Part shown: positions 42,401 to 50,565 of the stretch, in pieces
Layout of the letters: each line of letters opens with the position of its first letter
How positions within the stretch are numbered: the first letter of the stretch is position 1
From: Hymenobacter canadensis
GTDB taxonomy: Bacteria; Bacteroidota; Bacteroidia; Cytophagales; Hymenobacteraceae
Direction: 5' to 3'
DNA: 64,000 nt
NCBI RefSeq assembly: GCF_027359925.1
Contig: NZ_CP114767.1
Location: 4,204,501-4,268,500 of the forward strand
Position numbers and translations under genes: made by a program
Notes under the pieces: generated by a model
Database searches by the model: none
What the model was told of the DNA's origin: nothing
Seen by the model: the letters and a program-made list of their open reading frames with translations, nothing else

Positions 42401-45400
42401 ATGAAACGCCCTGCTGACTTCTGGCTTTTGCTGCTTGGGCTGCTCGGCGTGTTCCTGCTGGCCGGCTTCGGCGCCCAGGCCCAGCCCACGCCACTGCGGT
42501 TCCGCACCTTCACAGCCGCCGACGGGCTGGCCGAAAACAGCGTCTACAGCCTCGTGCAGGACCAGCGCGGCTTTCTGTGGGTAGGCACCCAGGATGGCCT
42601 CTGCCGCTACGACGGCGTTGGGTTTCGCACGTTTCGGGCTGATGCCCGCCGGCCCACCAGCTTGGCCAGCAACTTCGTGCTTTCGCTGTGCCTCGATCCG
42701 CAGGGACAGGTGTGGGTGGGCACCGGCGGCGGCCTGTCGCGCTACAGCCCGCGCACCGGGCAGTTCCGCACCTACCGCGCCGAGCCCGGCGACTCCAGCG
42801 GCCTGACCAGCAACTTCATCCGGGTGGTGTATTGCGACCGGCAGGGGCGGGTGTGGGCCGGCTCCGAAGATGGCCTGCACCAGCTGAACCCCGCCGCGCG
42901 CCGTTTCGGCGTGTTCCGGCACGCGGCTGGGCCCGGCAGTAGCCTCCGGCGCAACTCCGTGCGGGCCCTCACCCAGGACCAGGCCGGCCAGCTGTGGGTG
43001 GGCACCGGCGAGGGTATCGTCAGCCGCCTTGACACCGTCAGCCGCCTGCTGCTGCCCGACCCGCGCCTGCCAGCCGTCGGCGCCATCACCAGCCTCTGCC
43101 CCGACCGCCGCGGCGGGCTATGGGTGGGTGCCGAGTCCGGGACGTTGGCCTACCTGCCCCCGGCCGGCGGGGCTGCCCGCTTTTTCCGGCCGGGCGCGGG
43201 CAGCTTGCCGCCCGGCGGCATCCGCAGCCTGCTCACCGACCAGCAGAACACGCTGTGGGTGGGCACCAACGAGGGCCTGTGCCGCTACGAGCCTGCTACC
43301 GGCACTTTTCGTCGTACCGCGCACGAGCCGCTCAATCCGGTCAGCCTGCCCGAAAACACGGTGCAGACGCTGCTGCAGGACCGCGCCGGGCTGCTGTGGG
43401 TGGGCACCGAAGCCGGCCTCAGCCAGACCGACCTGCGCACCCGCGACTTTCGGCGGGTGCCCGCGCCTGCCGTGCCCGCGCCGGTGTGGGCCGTCACGTC
43501 GGATGCGGCGGGGCGGCTCTGGATTGGCACCGAAGACCAGGGGCTGCTGTGCTACGAGCCTACCACCGGCCGCTACCGCAGCTTCCGCCACAACCCCGCG
43601 CAGCCCGGCAGCCTGGCCCAGGACTTTGTGCGGGCATTGAGCTTTGATGCCGCCGGCCGCCTGTGGGTGGGCACCCAAAGCCAGGGCCTCGACTGCCTGG
43701 AGCCGGGCCGCACCGTGTTCCGCCACTACCGCCACAATTCCGCCAACCCCGCCAGCCTCTCCGACGATTTCGTGCGCTCCGTGTACCAGGACCCCGCTGG
43801 GCAGCTTTGGGTGGGCACCGAGGGCGGCCTCAACCGCCTCAGCGCCGCTACCGGCCGCTTCACCACCTTCCGCCACGACCCCGCCCGGGCCGCCAGCCTG
43901 CCCAACAACTTCGTGCGCGTGACGCTGCAGGATGGCCGGGGCCGCCTCTGGGTGGGCACCGGCGGCGGTGGCCTCAGTTGCCTTGACCCCGCCACCGGCC
44001 GCTTCCGCACCTTCCGGGCCGATGGCCGCAACCCCCGCAGCCTGAGCAGCAACTTCGTGCGCTGCCTGCAGCTCGATGAAAGCGGCACGCTGTGGGTCGG
44101 CACCGAAGGCGGCGGCTTCTGTCGCCTCGACGATGCCGAGCAGGGCAGCTTCACCACCTTCCGCGAAGCCAGCGGCCTGCCCAACGATGTGGTATACGGC
44201 ATGCAGCACGACCGCCAGGGCCATCTTTGGCTGTCGACCAACAAGGGTATTGCCCGCTTCGACCCCAAAACCGGCCGGTTCTTCACGTTTGATGAGCGCG
44301 ACGGTCTGCCGCAGGACGAGTTTAATGCCGGGGCCAGCCACCGCGGCGCCGATGGGCAGCTGTATTTTGGCGGGGCCAATGGGCTAGTGGCGTTTCTGCC
44401 GGCCGCTGTGCGCACCAACCCCGTGCCGCCGGCCGTGGTGCTCACGGAGCTGCGCAAATTCAACCGCCCGGTGGAACTGCCCGACACAGCCATCACGGAG
44501 CGGCGCGTGCTGCGCCTAGCCCCGCAAGACTACTTTTTCTCGCTGGAATTTGCGGCCCTCAATTTCCGCCAGCCTGATAAAAACCGCTACGTCTATCTGC
44601 TGGAAGGCTTCGACCAAGACTGGATTGAGGCCGGCCGCCGTCGCGAGGCCAACTACACCAACCTCGACCCCGGTACCTATACTTTCCGGGTGCGAGCCAC
44701 CAACAACGACGGCGTCTGGAGCCCGCGTGGGGCCGCGCTGCGCATCATTGTTACGCCGCCCTGGTACCAGTCGTGGTGGTTTCGGATTGGGCTCGGCTGG
44801 CTGGCGTTTGCGCTGTTGTTTGTGGCGTACCGGCTGCGGGTGGGGCATCTGCTTTCGTTGGAACGGGTGCGCCACAGTATCGCCCGCGACTTGCACGACG
44901 ACATGGGCTCCACGCTCAGCAGCATTTCCATTCTAAGCCAGATTGCGCGCAACCACCAGCACCAGCATCGCCCCGAGCAGGCCGCGGCCCTGCTGGAGCA
45001 AATCGGGGACTCGTCGCGCCGCATGCTCGACGCCATGGACGACATCGTGTGGGCCATCAACCCCGCCCACGACGGCCTCGATGACGTGACGGCCCGCATG
45101 CGCAGCTTCGCCTCGGAGGTGCTGGAGGCGCGCGGCATCGAATTCACGTTTCGGGCCGAGCCCTCGGTGCAGGGCCTGAAGCTGGATATGCGGGCCCGCC
45201 GCGAGTTTTTCCTGCTCTTCAAGGAAGCCATAAACAACCTGGCCAAGTACGCGCAGTGCCAGCATGCCGGCATTCGGTTAGCCTACCAGCAGGGCCTGCT
45301 GCACCTCACCGTGCAGGACGATGGCGTGGGCTTCGACCCCACCAGCCCCGCCCAGGGCAGCGGCAACGGCCTCACCAACATGCGCAGCCGCGCCGCCGCC

Positions 45401-45478
45401 CTGGCCGGCCACCTCACCATCGAAACCGCCCCCGGCAAAGGCACCACCCTCCACCTGAAAGTGCCTCTGAATGATTGA
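42401..45478 (+). CDS. Reg_prop / Y_Y_Y sensor histidine kinase
   Basis: A 1025-residue kinase from the ATG at 42401, which gives a signal/anchor (MKRPADFWLLLLGLLGVFLL). The outer part holds about a dozen Reg_prop beta-propeller strands, each with the LWVGT or VWVGT signature, forming two propellers (to about residue 680), then a Y_Y_Y domain (YVYLLEGFDQDWIEAGRRRE; LDPGTYTFRVRATNNDG), one membrane segment (about 795-812), HisKA_3 with His832 in ARDLHDDMGSTLSS, and an HATPase domain (EAINNLAKYA; DDGVGFD; GLTNMRSRA). It has no receiver or HTH, so it is not a full hybrid. The NarL-type regulator next door is its likely partner. Confidence 0.93.
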   Translation: MKRPADFWLLLLGLLGVFLLAGFGAQAQPTPLRFRTFTAADGLAENSVYSLVQDQRGFLWVGTQDGLCRYDGVGFRTFRADARRPTSLASNFVLSLCLDPQGQVWVGTGGGLSRYSPRTGQFRTYRAEPGDSSGLTSNFIRVVYCDRQGRVWAGSEDGLHQLNPAARRFGVFRHAAGPGSSLRRNSVRALTQDQAGQLWVGTGEGIVSRLDTVSRLLLPDPRLPAVGAITSLCPDRRGGLWVGAESGTLAYLPPAGGAARFFRPGAGSLPPGGIRSLLTDQQNTLWVGTNEGLCRYEPATGTFRRTAHEPLNPVSLPENTVQTLLQDRAGLLWVGTEAGLSQTDLRTRDFRRVPAPAVPAPVWAVTSDAAGRLWIGTEDQGLLCYEPTTGRYRSFRHNPAQPGSLAQDFVRALSFDAAGRLWVGTQSQGLDCLEPGRTVFRHYRHNSANPASLSDDFVRSVYQDPAGQLWVGTEGGLNRLSAATGRFTTFRHDPARAASLPNNFVRVTLQDGRGRLWVGTGGGGLSCLDPATGRFRTFRADGRNPRSLSSNFVRCLQLDESGTLWVGTEGGGFCRLDDAEQGSFTTFREASGLPNDVVYGMQHDRQGHLWLSTNKGIARFDPKTGRFFTFDERDGLPQDEFNAGASHRGADGQLYFGGANGLVAFLPAAVRTNPVPPAVVLTELRKFNRPVELPDTAITERRVLRLAPQDYFFSLEFAALNFRQPDKNRYVYLLEGFDQDWIEAGRRREANYTNLDPGTYTFRVRATNNDGVWSPRGAALRIIVTPPWYQSWWFRIGLGWLAFALLFVAYRLRVGHLLSLERVRHSIARDLHDDMGSTLSSISILSQIARNHQHQHRPEQAAALLEQIGDSSRRMLDAMDDIVWAINPAHDGLDDVTARMRSFASEVLEARGIEFTFRAEPSVQGLKLDMRARREFFLLFKEAINNLAKYAQCQHAGIRLAYQQGLLHLTVQDDGVGFDPTSPAQGSGNGLTNMRSRAAALAGHLTIETAPGKGTTLHLKVPLND

Positions 45479-45513
45479 TGTTGGGTGATGGGGTGATGAG
45501 GTGATGAAGCCAG

Positions 45514-45674
45514 AACGTCATTCCGAGCGGAGCGAGGAATCTCGCCAGTATAGTACTCACCAGCAAACTGGCTCACCAAAAAAACTCGTCTGGCTCCCCC
45601 TCTCCACGGGAGAGGGGGCCGGGGGGTGAGGCGAACGTCAGCACGCGAGATTCCTCGCTCCGCTCGGAATGACG
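45514..45674. repeat. nested composite repeat, GTCAT family with foreign core
   Basis: GTCATTCCGAGC arms at 45514-45545 and 45644-45674 enclose a core with another hairpin (CCCCCTCTCC/GGAGAGGGGG, 45596-45616). Outside, GTGATGGGGTGATGAGGTGA (45485-45504) and TCACCTGTCATCTCATCACC (45695-45714) form a third pairing layer. Confidence 0.88.
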
Positions 45675-45797
45675 ACCTTTTGCTTTTCACCCTATCACCT
45701 GTCATCTCATCACCTCTTTTCACATCATCATGTAGGCGCATCTGGGGGCGGCAACGCGTATATTACCTGCACTCTCACCACCTGCCGGCTTTGCGCC

Positions 45798-46448
45798 ATG
45801 GAAAACAGCATCCGCGTTCTGATTTACGAAGACAATGCTGACCTGCGCACCAGCCTGGGCCAATTGCTGGCCGGCTCGCCGGGCCTGACGCTGGCCGGCG
45901 CGCTCAGCAACTGCACCCAAGCTGAAGCCGACATGGAGCGCCTCCGCCCCGACGTAGTGCTCATGGACATCGACATGCCCGGCTGCACCGGTATCGAAGG
46001 CCTGCGCCGCATCAAGGCGGTGGCCCCGGTCATCAACGTGGTGATGCTGACGGTATTTGAGGAAAACGAGCGGGTGTTTGCTGCTATCTGCGCCGGCGCC
46101 GACGGCTATCTGCTCAAGAAAACTCCGCCGGCCCGCATCATCGATGCCATCAGCGAGGTGCGGGCCGGGGGGGCGCCCATGACGCCCGCCATTGCCCGGC
46201 AGGTGCTGCGCCTGTTCCCAAAAACGCCACCCCGCCCCGTCTCCGACGAGTCGCCGGCCAACCTCAGCGCCCGCGAGCAGGAAATTCTGGGGCTGCTGGT
46301 GGAAGGTTACAGCTACAAAATGATTGCCGCCGACCGCGGCATCAGCATCGATACCGTCCGCTCCCACATCAAGAAAATCTACGAGAAGCTGCACGTGCGC
46401 TCCATGACTGAGGCCGTTAGCAAAGCCTTGCGGCAGGGCCTGACCTGA
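45798..46448 (+). CDS. NarL/LuxR family response regulator
   Basis: A 216-residue regulator from the ATG at 45798 (MENSIRVLIYEDNADLR). The receiver has phospho-acceptor Asp57 in VVLMDIDMPG and the conserved Lys in GYLLKKTPP. The C-terminal LuxR-type HTH (from about 153) reads LSAREQEILGLLVEGYSYKM and IDTVRSHIKKIYEKLHV. It follows the Reg_prop kinase after a 319-base gap filled by the composite repeat and is its natural partner. Confidence 0.94.
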   Translation: MENSIRVLIYEDNADLRTSLGQLLAGSPGLTLAGALSNCTQAEADMERLRPDVVLMDIDMPGCTGIEGLRRIKAVAPVINVVMLTVFEENERVFAAICAGADGYLLKKTPPARIIDAISEVRAGGAPMTPAIARQVLRLFPKTPPRPVSDESPANLSAREQEILGLLVEGYSYKMIAADRGISIDTVRSHIKKIYEKLHVRSMTEAVSKALRQGLT

Positions 46449-46875
46449 AACCTGCCCCAACGGGCCGCTACATGATTATGCGATTGACAACGGCGGCAGA
46501 AAAGCGCAATTTCAACCCGACCAACAACCCCGGCCTCGGTGTTTCCACCACGGGCATTCGGGGCTGGTTGGGTGCCCAAATATCTGCCATTATGCCACAT
46601 ATGCGTCCGCAGCTACTTATTTGCCTGCTGGGTCTTTGGATCCGGCAGCGCCCGGCCCTTGCCTGACCCCGGCTTTGGCCTTGCACATACTACCGGCTGG
46701 CGCTGATGCCGCCCGGTGCGTTGCGGCCGATGCGGCCTGGCAGGTTCCCGTCGCCGACAGGTGCGCTACTTCCTGGCGCCCTGCCGACGGCGGCTCTGGA
46801 ACACCGCAAAAATGGTGCATACGTGGTGGAAAAGCCTATATTCGGCATCCATCTACTGTGTTATCCGCCTTGTGT
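46449..46875. other. intergenic region, no gene recognised
   Basis: This 427-base gap has open frames in several phases but none with recognisable similarity, start context or codon pattern. The frame of the exonuclease gene is open back to 46621, but that extension is Pro/Ala/Cys-rich and unlike the family. No repeat or terminator stands out. Confidence 0.45.
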
Positions 46876-47667
46876 ATGCGTCTGCTCCGCGACCTAAAGC
46901 TCGATGAGGTATTTGTGCTCGACATTGAGACCGTGCCCTGCGTAGGCTGCCACGACGACCTGCACGAGATGCTCAAGGAGCTTTGGGAGCACAAATGCCA
47001 CGCCCTGCGCCGCGAGAAAGGCTGGATTTCGCACCACGACCACATTGCCCCGCTGCCCGACACCTTGCACGCTGCCACGCTGTTCGAGCAGGCCGGCATC
47101 TACGCCGAGTTTGGGCGGGTGGTGTGCATTTCGGTGGGCCGCTTCCGCTACACGCCCGAGGGGGAGCTGCGCTTCAGCGTGAAATCCTTCTATGGCCACG
47201 ATGAGAAAGAGCTGCTCCGGGAGTTCAGCGACGTTATCAGCCACCGGCCGCATTTCCGGCTGTGCGGCCACAACGGCAAGGAGTTCGACTTTCCGTACCT
47301 GTCGCGGCGTATGCTCATCAACGGGCTGGCGCTGCCGCCCCACCTCGATACGGCCGGCAAAAAGCCCTGGGAAGTGCCTCACCTCGACACCATGGAACTC
47401 TGGAAGTTCGGCGACCGGAAGTCGTTTACATCGCTGAGTCTGCTGGCCGCCATGTTCGGGATTCCCACGCCCAAAGACGACATCCAGGGCAAAGACGTGG
47501 CCCGCGTGTATTACGAAGACAACGACCTGCCGCGCATTGCACGCTATTGCCAGAAGGACATCATCACCACGGCCCGCCTGCTGCTGCGCTTCCGCGGCGA
47601 CGAACCCTTCCCGGATGAGGCCGTGCAGTACGCCGAAGAGCCCGCCACCGTACTGCGCCGCGTGTAG
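46876..47667 (+). CDS. predicted 3'-5' exonuclease (PolB-like)
   Basis: A 263-residue protein of the DNA polymerase B-type exonuclease family (DEDD superfamily). Exo I is FVLDIETVPCVG (about 13-24, Asp and Glu), Exo II is RLCGHNGKEFDFPYL (Asp near 137), and Exo III is RYCQKDIITTARL (Asp near 223). All three acidic motifs are present, so it is probably active. Close homologues occur singly through the Bacteroidota and their role is not established. The start at 46876 places MRLLRDLKLDEVFVLD at the N-terminus. Confidence 0.85.
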   Translation: MRLLRDLKLDEVFVLDIETVPCVGCHDDLHEMLKELWEHKCHALRREKGWISHHDHIAPLPDTLHAATLFEQAGIYAEFGRVVCISVGRFRYTPEGELRFSVKSFYGHDEKELLREFSDVISHRPHFRLCGHNGKEFDFPYLSRRMLINGLALPPHLDTAGKKPWEVPHLDTMELWKFGDRKSFTSLSLLAAMFGIPTPKDDIQGKDVARVYYEDNDLPRIARYCQKDIITTARLLLRFRGDEPFPDEAVQYAEEPATVLRRV

Positions 47668-47794
47668 CGCTGTTGGCAGGTTTTGGCCTTGGTTTAAGCT
47701 GCTTATGAAAGCTGTTGGGGGAGAATAGTGCCCGGCTCTAACTGCTTTTATTGGGTATGGGATATTTTTCTTGTAAAATAAATTAAATAAATAA

Positions 47795-47827
47795 TTGAAA
47801 TATTATAATTAAAAAAATTACCTTTTG
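47795..47827 (+). promoter_or_regulatory. promoter of the DUF937-OmpA gene
   Basis: In an unusually AT-rich stretch (about 47750-47830), ATTG (47794-47797) lies 21 bases before TACCTTTTG (47819-47827), a near-consensus -33/-7 pair. The ATG follows 30 bases later. Confidence 0.55.
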
Positions 47828-47857
47828 AGTGAAGTTGGCTTTAGTGAGTAAGAGGAT

Positions 47858-49144
47858 ATGGGAAATACACTGAATCAGACGGTTCTGGACGCTTTTACGG
47901 ACCAGGTAACCGACGACTTGGCGAGCCGCAACCAAGTAGCGGGAGCCGCTATCCGCAACGGCCTCAGCCATACCGTACCGTTTTCGCTGTATACACTGCT
48001 CAACCGCGTGGAAGGCCCCTACGGCCCGGAAATGCTCTGGCAACTCAGCCGCGAGGCCCACGACGCCCACGTAACGGAGCACCTGCCTTCCCTCGACCAG
48101 ACCGGGTGGCAGAAGCGGGGCGAAGACTTGCTGCACGACTTACTGGGGGAATCCTACTCCGGCATTTTGCAGGAGCAGGCCGACGCCACCAACCTAACCC
48201 CCGGCGTGGCGGCCCGACTATTGGGCTGCAGCACGGTGGCGGTGCTGGGCGTGGCCGGCGAGCATGCCCGCGAGCATCAACTCGACCCGGTGGCGCTGGC
48301 GCTGTGGCTGCGCCAGGAGAAAGATCCGCTTCGGCGGGCCCTGCTCTCGGTGCCGCAGTCGGTGCCGGCCGGCAGCCCGGACCGGGTGCCGGCTTTACTC
48401 CCCGAGCTGGCCCCCAACGCTTCTGTAGCGGCCTGGGCCACGGCTCCTGCTGCGCCGGTTGCTGAAACCTCTACCGCCCGCTGGCAGTGGGGGCTGCTGC
48501 TGTTGCTGGCGGTGTTGCTGGGCTATCTGTTCGGGCACGACCGGCTGGGCGCGCCCGCGGTGCCGCTGGCTACCGGGCTGGCGCCCGCCTCGCAGGCCCA
48601 GCCGGCCGGCCCAGCCAGTACGGAGCAGGCCGGCCGCTACGATGCCAGCAGCGGCAACTACATCTACGACACCGGCCAGCCCATCATCCTGCGTCTGGCC
48701 GACGGTACCACCCAGAAAATAGGCGCCAACTCCACCGAAAACCGCCTCTACACCTTCCTGGCTGACCCCGCCATAGAAGTAGATTCCGTGAACCGCACCA
48801 AAGGCTGGATCAACTTCGACCGGGTGTACTTCGAGCCCGGCTCCACCACGCTCACCGACGAGTCGTTTATGCAGCTGCGCAACGTGGCCAGCATCCTCAA
48901 AACCTTCCCGACGGCCGTGGTGAAGCTGGGCGGCTACACCGACAGCACCGGCAACCCGCTCAAAAACTTCCAGCTCAGCGAAACGCGCGCCCAGACGGCC
49001 ATGCTGGCCATGGCCGGTATGGGCATCGATATGAACCGGATTCAGGCCAAAGGCTACGGCGGCAAGTATTTCATCACGCCCAACACTACGCCCGAAGGCC
49101 GCGCCCTCAACCGCCGCATCAGCATCCGCGTGATTAAGAAGTAG
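47858..49144 (+). CDS. DUF937 - transmembrane - OmpA fusion protein
   Basis: A 428-residue protein. Residues 1 to about 150 form a DUF937 (YidB-like) helical domain (GAAIRNGLSHTVPFSLYTLL, LTPGVAARLLGCSTVAVLGV). A variable Ala/Pro linker leads to one membrane segment (about 207-224, WGLLLLLAVLLGYLFG). A short repeat-like middle (NYIYDTGQPIILRLADGTTQ) precedes an OmpA peptidoglycan-binding domain (about 315-428: INFDRVYFEPGSTTLTDES, LGGYTDSTGN, NRRISIRVIKK). The orientation puts DUF937 in the cytoplasm and OmpA at the peptidoglycan. No signal peptide. Function unknown, perhaps a cell-wall tether. Confidence 0.85.
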   Translation: MGNTLNQTVLDAFTDQVTDDLASRNQVAGAAIRNGLSHTVPFSLYTLLNRVEGPYGPEMLWQLSREAHDAHVTEHLPSLDQTGWQKRGEDLLHDLLGESYSGILQEQADATNLTPGVAARLLGCSTVAVLGVAGEHAREHQLDPVALALWLRQEKDPLRRALLSVPQSVPAGSPDRVPALLPELAPNASVAAWATAPAAPVAETSTARWQWGLLLLLAVLLGYLFGHDRLGAPAVPLATGLAPASQAQPAGPASTEQAGRYDASSGNYIYDTGQPIILRLADGTTQKIGANSTENRLYTFLADPAIEVDSVNRTKGWINFDRVYFEPGSTTLTDESFMQLRNVASILKTFPTAVVKLGGYTDSTGNPLKNFQLSETRAQTAMLAMAGMGIDMNRIQAKGYGGKYFITPNTTPEGRALNRRISIRVIKK

Positions 49145-49161
49145 CGGCTGCTTCGTTGGGG

Positions 49162-50280
49162 CTACTTATTGGGCGAGGTGCGCTTAGCGGCTTCTGTTCG
49201 GGCCAGCTCCAGCGCCTTTTCCAGCACCGGGTCGCGCTGCTGCTGCAGGGCGGGCAGGGTGTTTTCTACCGCTACGTCGGGCTGCACGCCCACGTCTTCC
49301 AACGGCTGGCCGGCTGGCGTGGTATAGCGCTGGTGGGAGAGGGTCACGTCGAGGCCGTTGGGCAGGTGCACGCTGTACATGTCGGAGAGCATGCCCTTGG
49401 TGGCGGTGCCGATTTGCGTCACCTGCGGTAACGTGTTCAGGGCAATGGTCAGGTCCTCGGCGGCGCTGGCGGTCTGGTCGGAGGTGAGCAGGATGACCGG
49501 GCCGGCGAAGCGTGGGCCGGTGGCGGGTGTCATGTACACGGGCTGCGGCTCCGTGAAACGGTCGTAGCCGCCGGGCTGACGCAGGGCTTTGTAGCTGGTC
49601 AGCACCCGTTCAGTGGCGAAGTGGCCCGCCAGCTCCACGCCGCTGTGGCCGCCGCCGTCGTCACGAATGTCGAGCAGCAGCACCTGGCAGCCGCTCAGCT
49701 GCTTCAGCGCCTGCAAAAACAGCTTCTCCAGCTTCTGCTGATCCTTTTTCTCCTGAGCGTCGGTGCCGATGGCTCCGCTGATATCGGCGAAGTTGCGGGT
49801 GAGGTGCAAATAGCCGAGGTTGCCGCTGCGGCTGACGTAGAGCGGCTGCTTGCCCTTGAAATTGGGTCCCGTCCCTTTCAGGGGACCGAAACCGGCTGCC
49901 TGCAGTTGCTGCGTCGCCACCCGCCAGAACTCGGGCTGCACGGCCTTGAAGGTTTGCTTAAACGAGTTGCGGTGGCTTTCGCCCTTGAACAGGATGGTTT
50001 CGCCCTGGCTGATGGTAATGTGCCCATCATGCAGCGGGGCCACCATCCGGCCGAACACCTGCACCAGCGAATCTTGCGGCGTTTGGGCCGTGATGCGGGG
50101 GCGGTAGGCGCGGTAGGTGGCGTCCCAGTCAACCTGTTTGAGCGGGAAGAAGGCGTAATGGTCGCGGAAGGCCTGCCAGAACTGCTCAAAGCTCTGCTCC
50201 GGTAGGCTGGAAGCGGCTGCCGTCTGAGCAGGAGCAGCAAATGGGAATAGCAGGCAAAACAGAAAGCCAATACGTTTCAT
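49162..50280 (-). CDS. S41 family peptidase
   Basis: A 372-residue exported protease from the ATG at 50280 with a signal peptide (MKRIGFLFCLLFPFAAPAQ). An N-terminal helical region is followed by the C-terminal processing-peptidase-type core: YLHLTRNFADI, LLLDIRDDGGGHSGVELA, VILLTSDQTASAAEDLTIAL (Ser candidate nucleophile) and a Lys further on (GTATKGMLSDM). No PDZ domain is obvious, so it is closer to the tricorn/IRBP-like branch. It converges with the DUF937-OmpA gene with 17 bases between stops. Substrate unknown. Confidence 0.87.
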   Translation of the reverse strand: MKRIGFLFCLLFPFAAPAQTAAASSLPEQSFEQFWQAFRDHYAFFPLKQVDWDATYRAYRPRITAQTPQDSLVQVFGRMVAPLHDGHITISQGETILFKGESHRNSFKQTFKAVQPEFWRVATQQLQAAGFGPLKGTGPNFKGKQPLYVSRSGNLGYLHLTRNFADISGAIGTDAQEKKDQQKLEKLFLQALKQLSGCQVLLLDIRDDGGGHSGVELAGHFATERVLTSYKALRQPGGYDRFTEPQPVYMTPATGPRFAGPVILLTSDQTASAAEDLTIALNTLPQVTQIGTATKGMLSDMYSVHLPNGLDVTLSHQRYTTPAGQPLEDVGVQPDVAVENTLPALQQQRDPVLEKALELARTEAAKRTSPNK

Positions 50281-50360
50281 AGCACAGATAAGGGCAGATG
50301 CGGGCGCAAGTAAGTCAAGTTGCCGGTAACTGTTCGGTGCGCAGTGGAGTGTGAAAATGC

Positions 50361-50460
50361 TGTAGAGACGCAATATTTTGCGTCTCGTCGTTGAACGATG
50401 GGGAGTGCACTGACGCAACAACATCAGCAATGACGAGGCGCAAAATATTGCGTCTCTACA
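50361..50460. repeat. inverted repeat of GTAGAGACGCAATATTTTGC type
   Basis: Arms 50361-50390 and 50431-50460 pair with two mismatches. Each arm holds its own palindrome (GAGACGCAATATTTTGCGTCTC-like, in two halves). It lies upstream of the S41 peptidase gene. Confidence 0.9.
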
Positions 50461-50505
50461 TCTCACGATGAAATATTCACCCGCATTGCGGCAGAGGTCG
50501 GCAAC

Positions 50506-50542
50506 AAAAAAGCGTCTCCGCCGAAGAGGCAGAGACGCTTTT
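50506..50542 (-). terminator. intrinsic terminator of the nuoK-N transcript
   Basis: On the minus strand AAAAGCGTCTC pairs with GAGACGCTTTT, ending in a run of six T, 24 bases after the nuoN stop. Confidence 0.9.
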
Positions 50543-50565
50543 GCAGCTTGTGGAAGCGTGGTGGC

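Noticed and set aside
46449..46875. Small genes in the gap before the exonuclease
   Set aside because: Short frames of 60-75 codons exist in several phases but overlap one another and have no start context or recognisable similarity.
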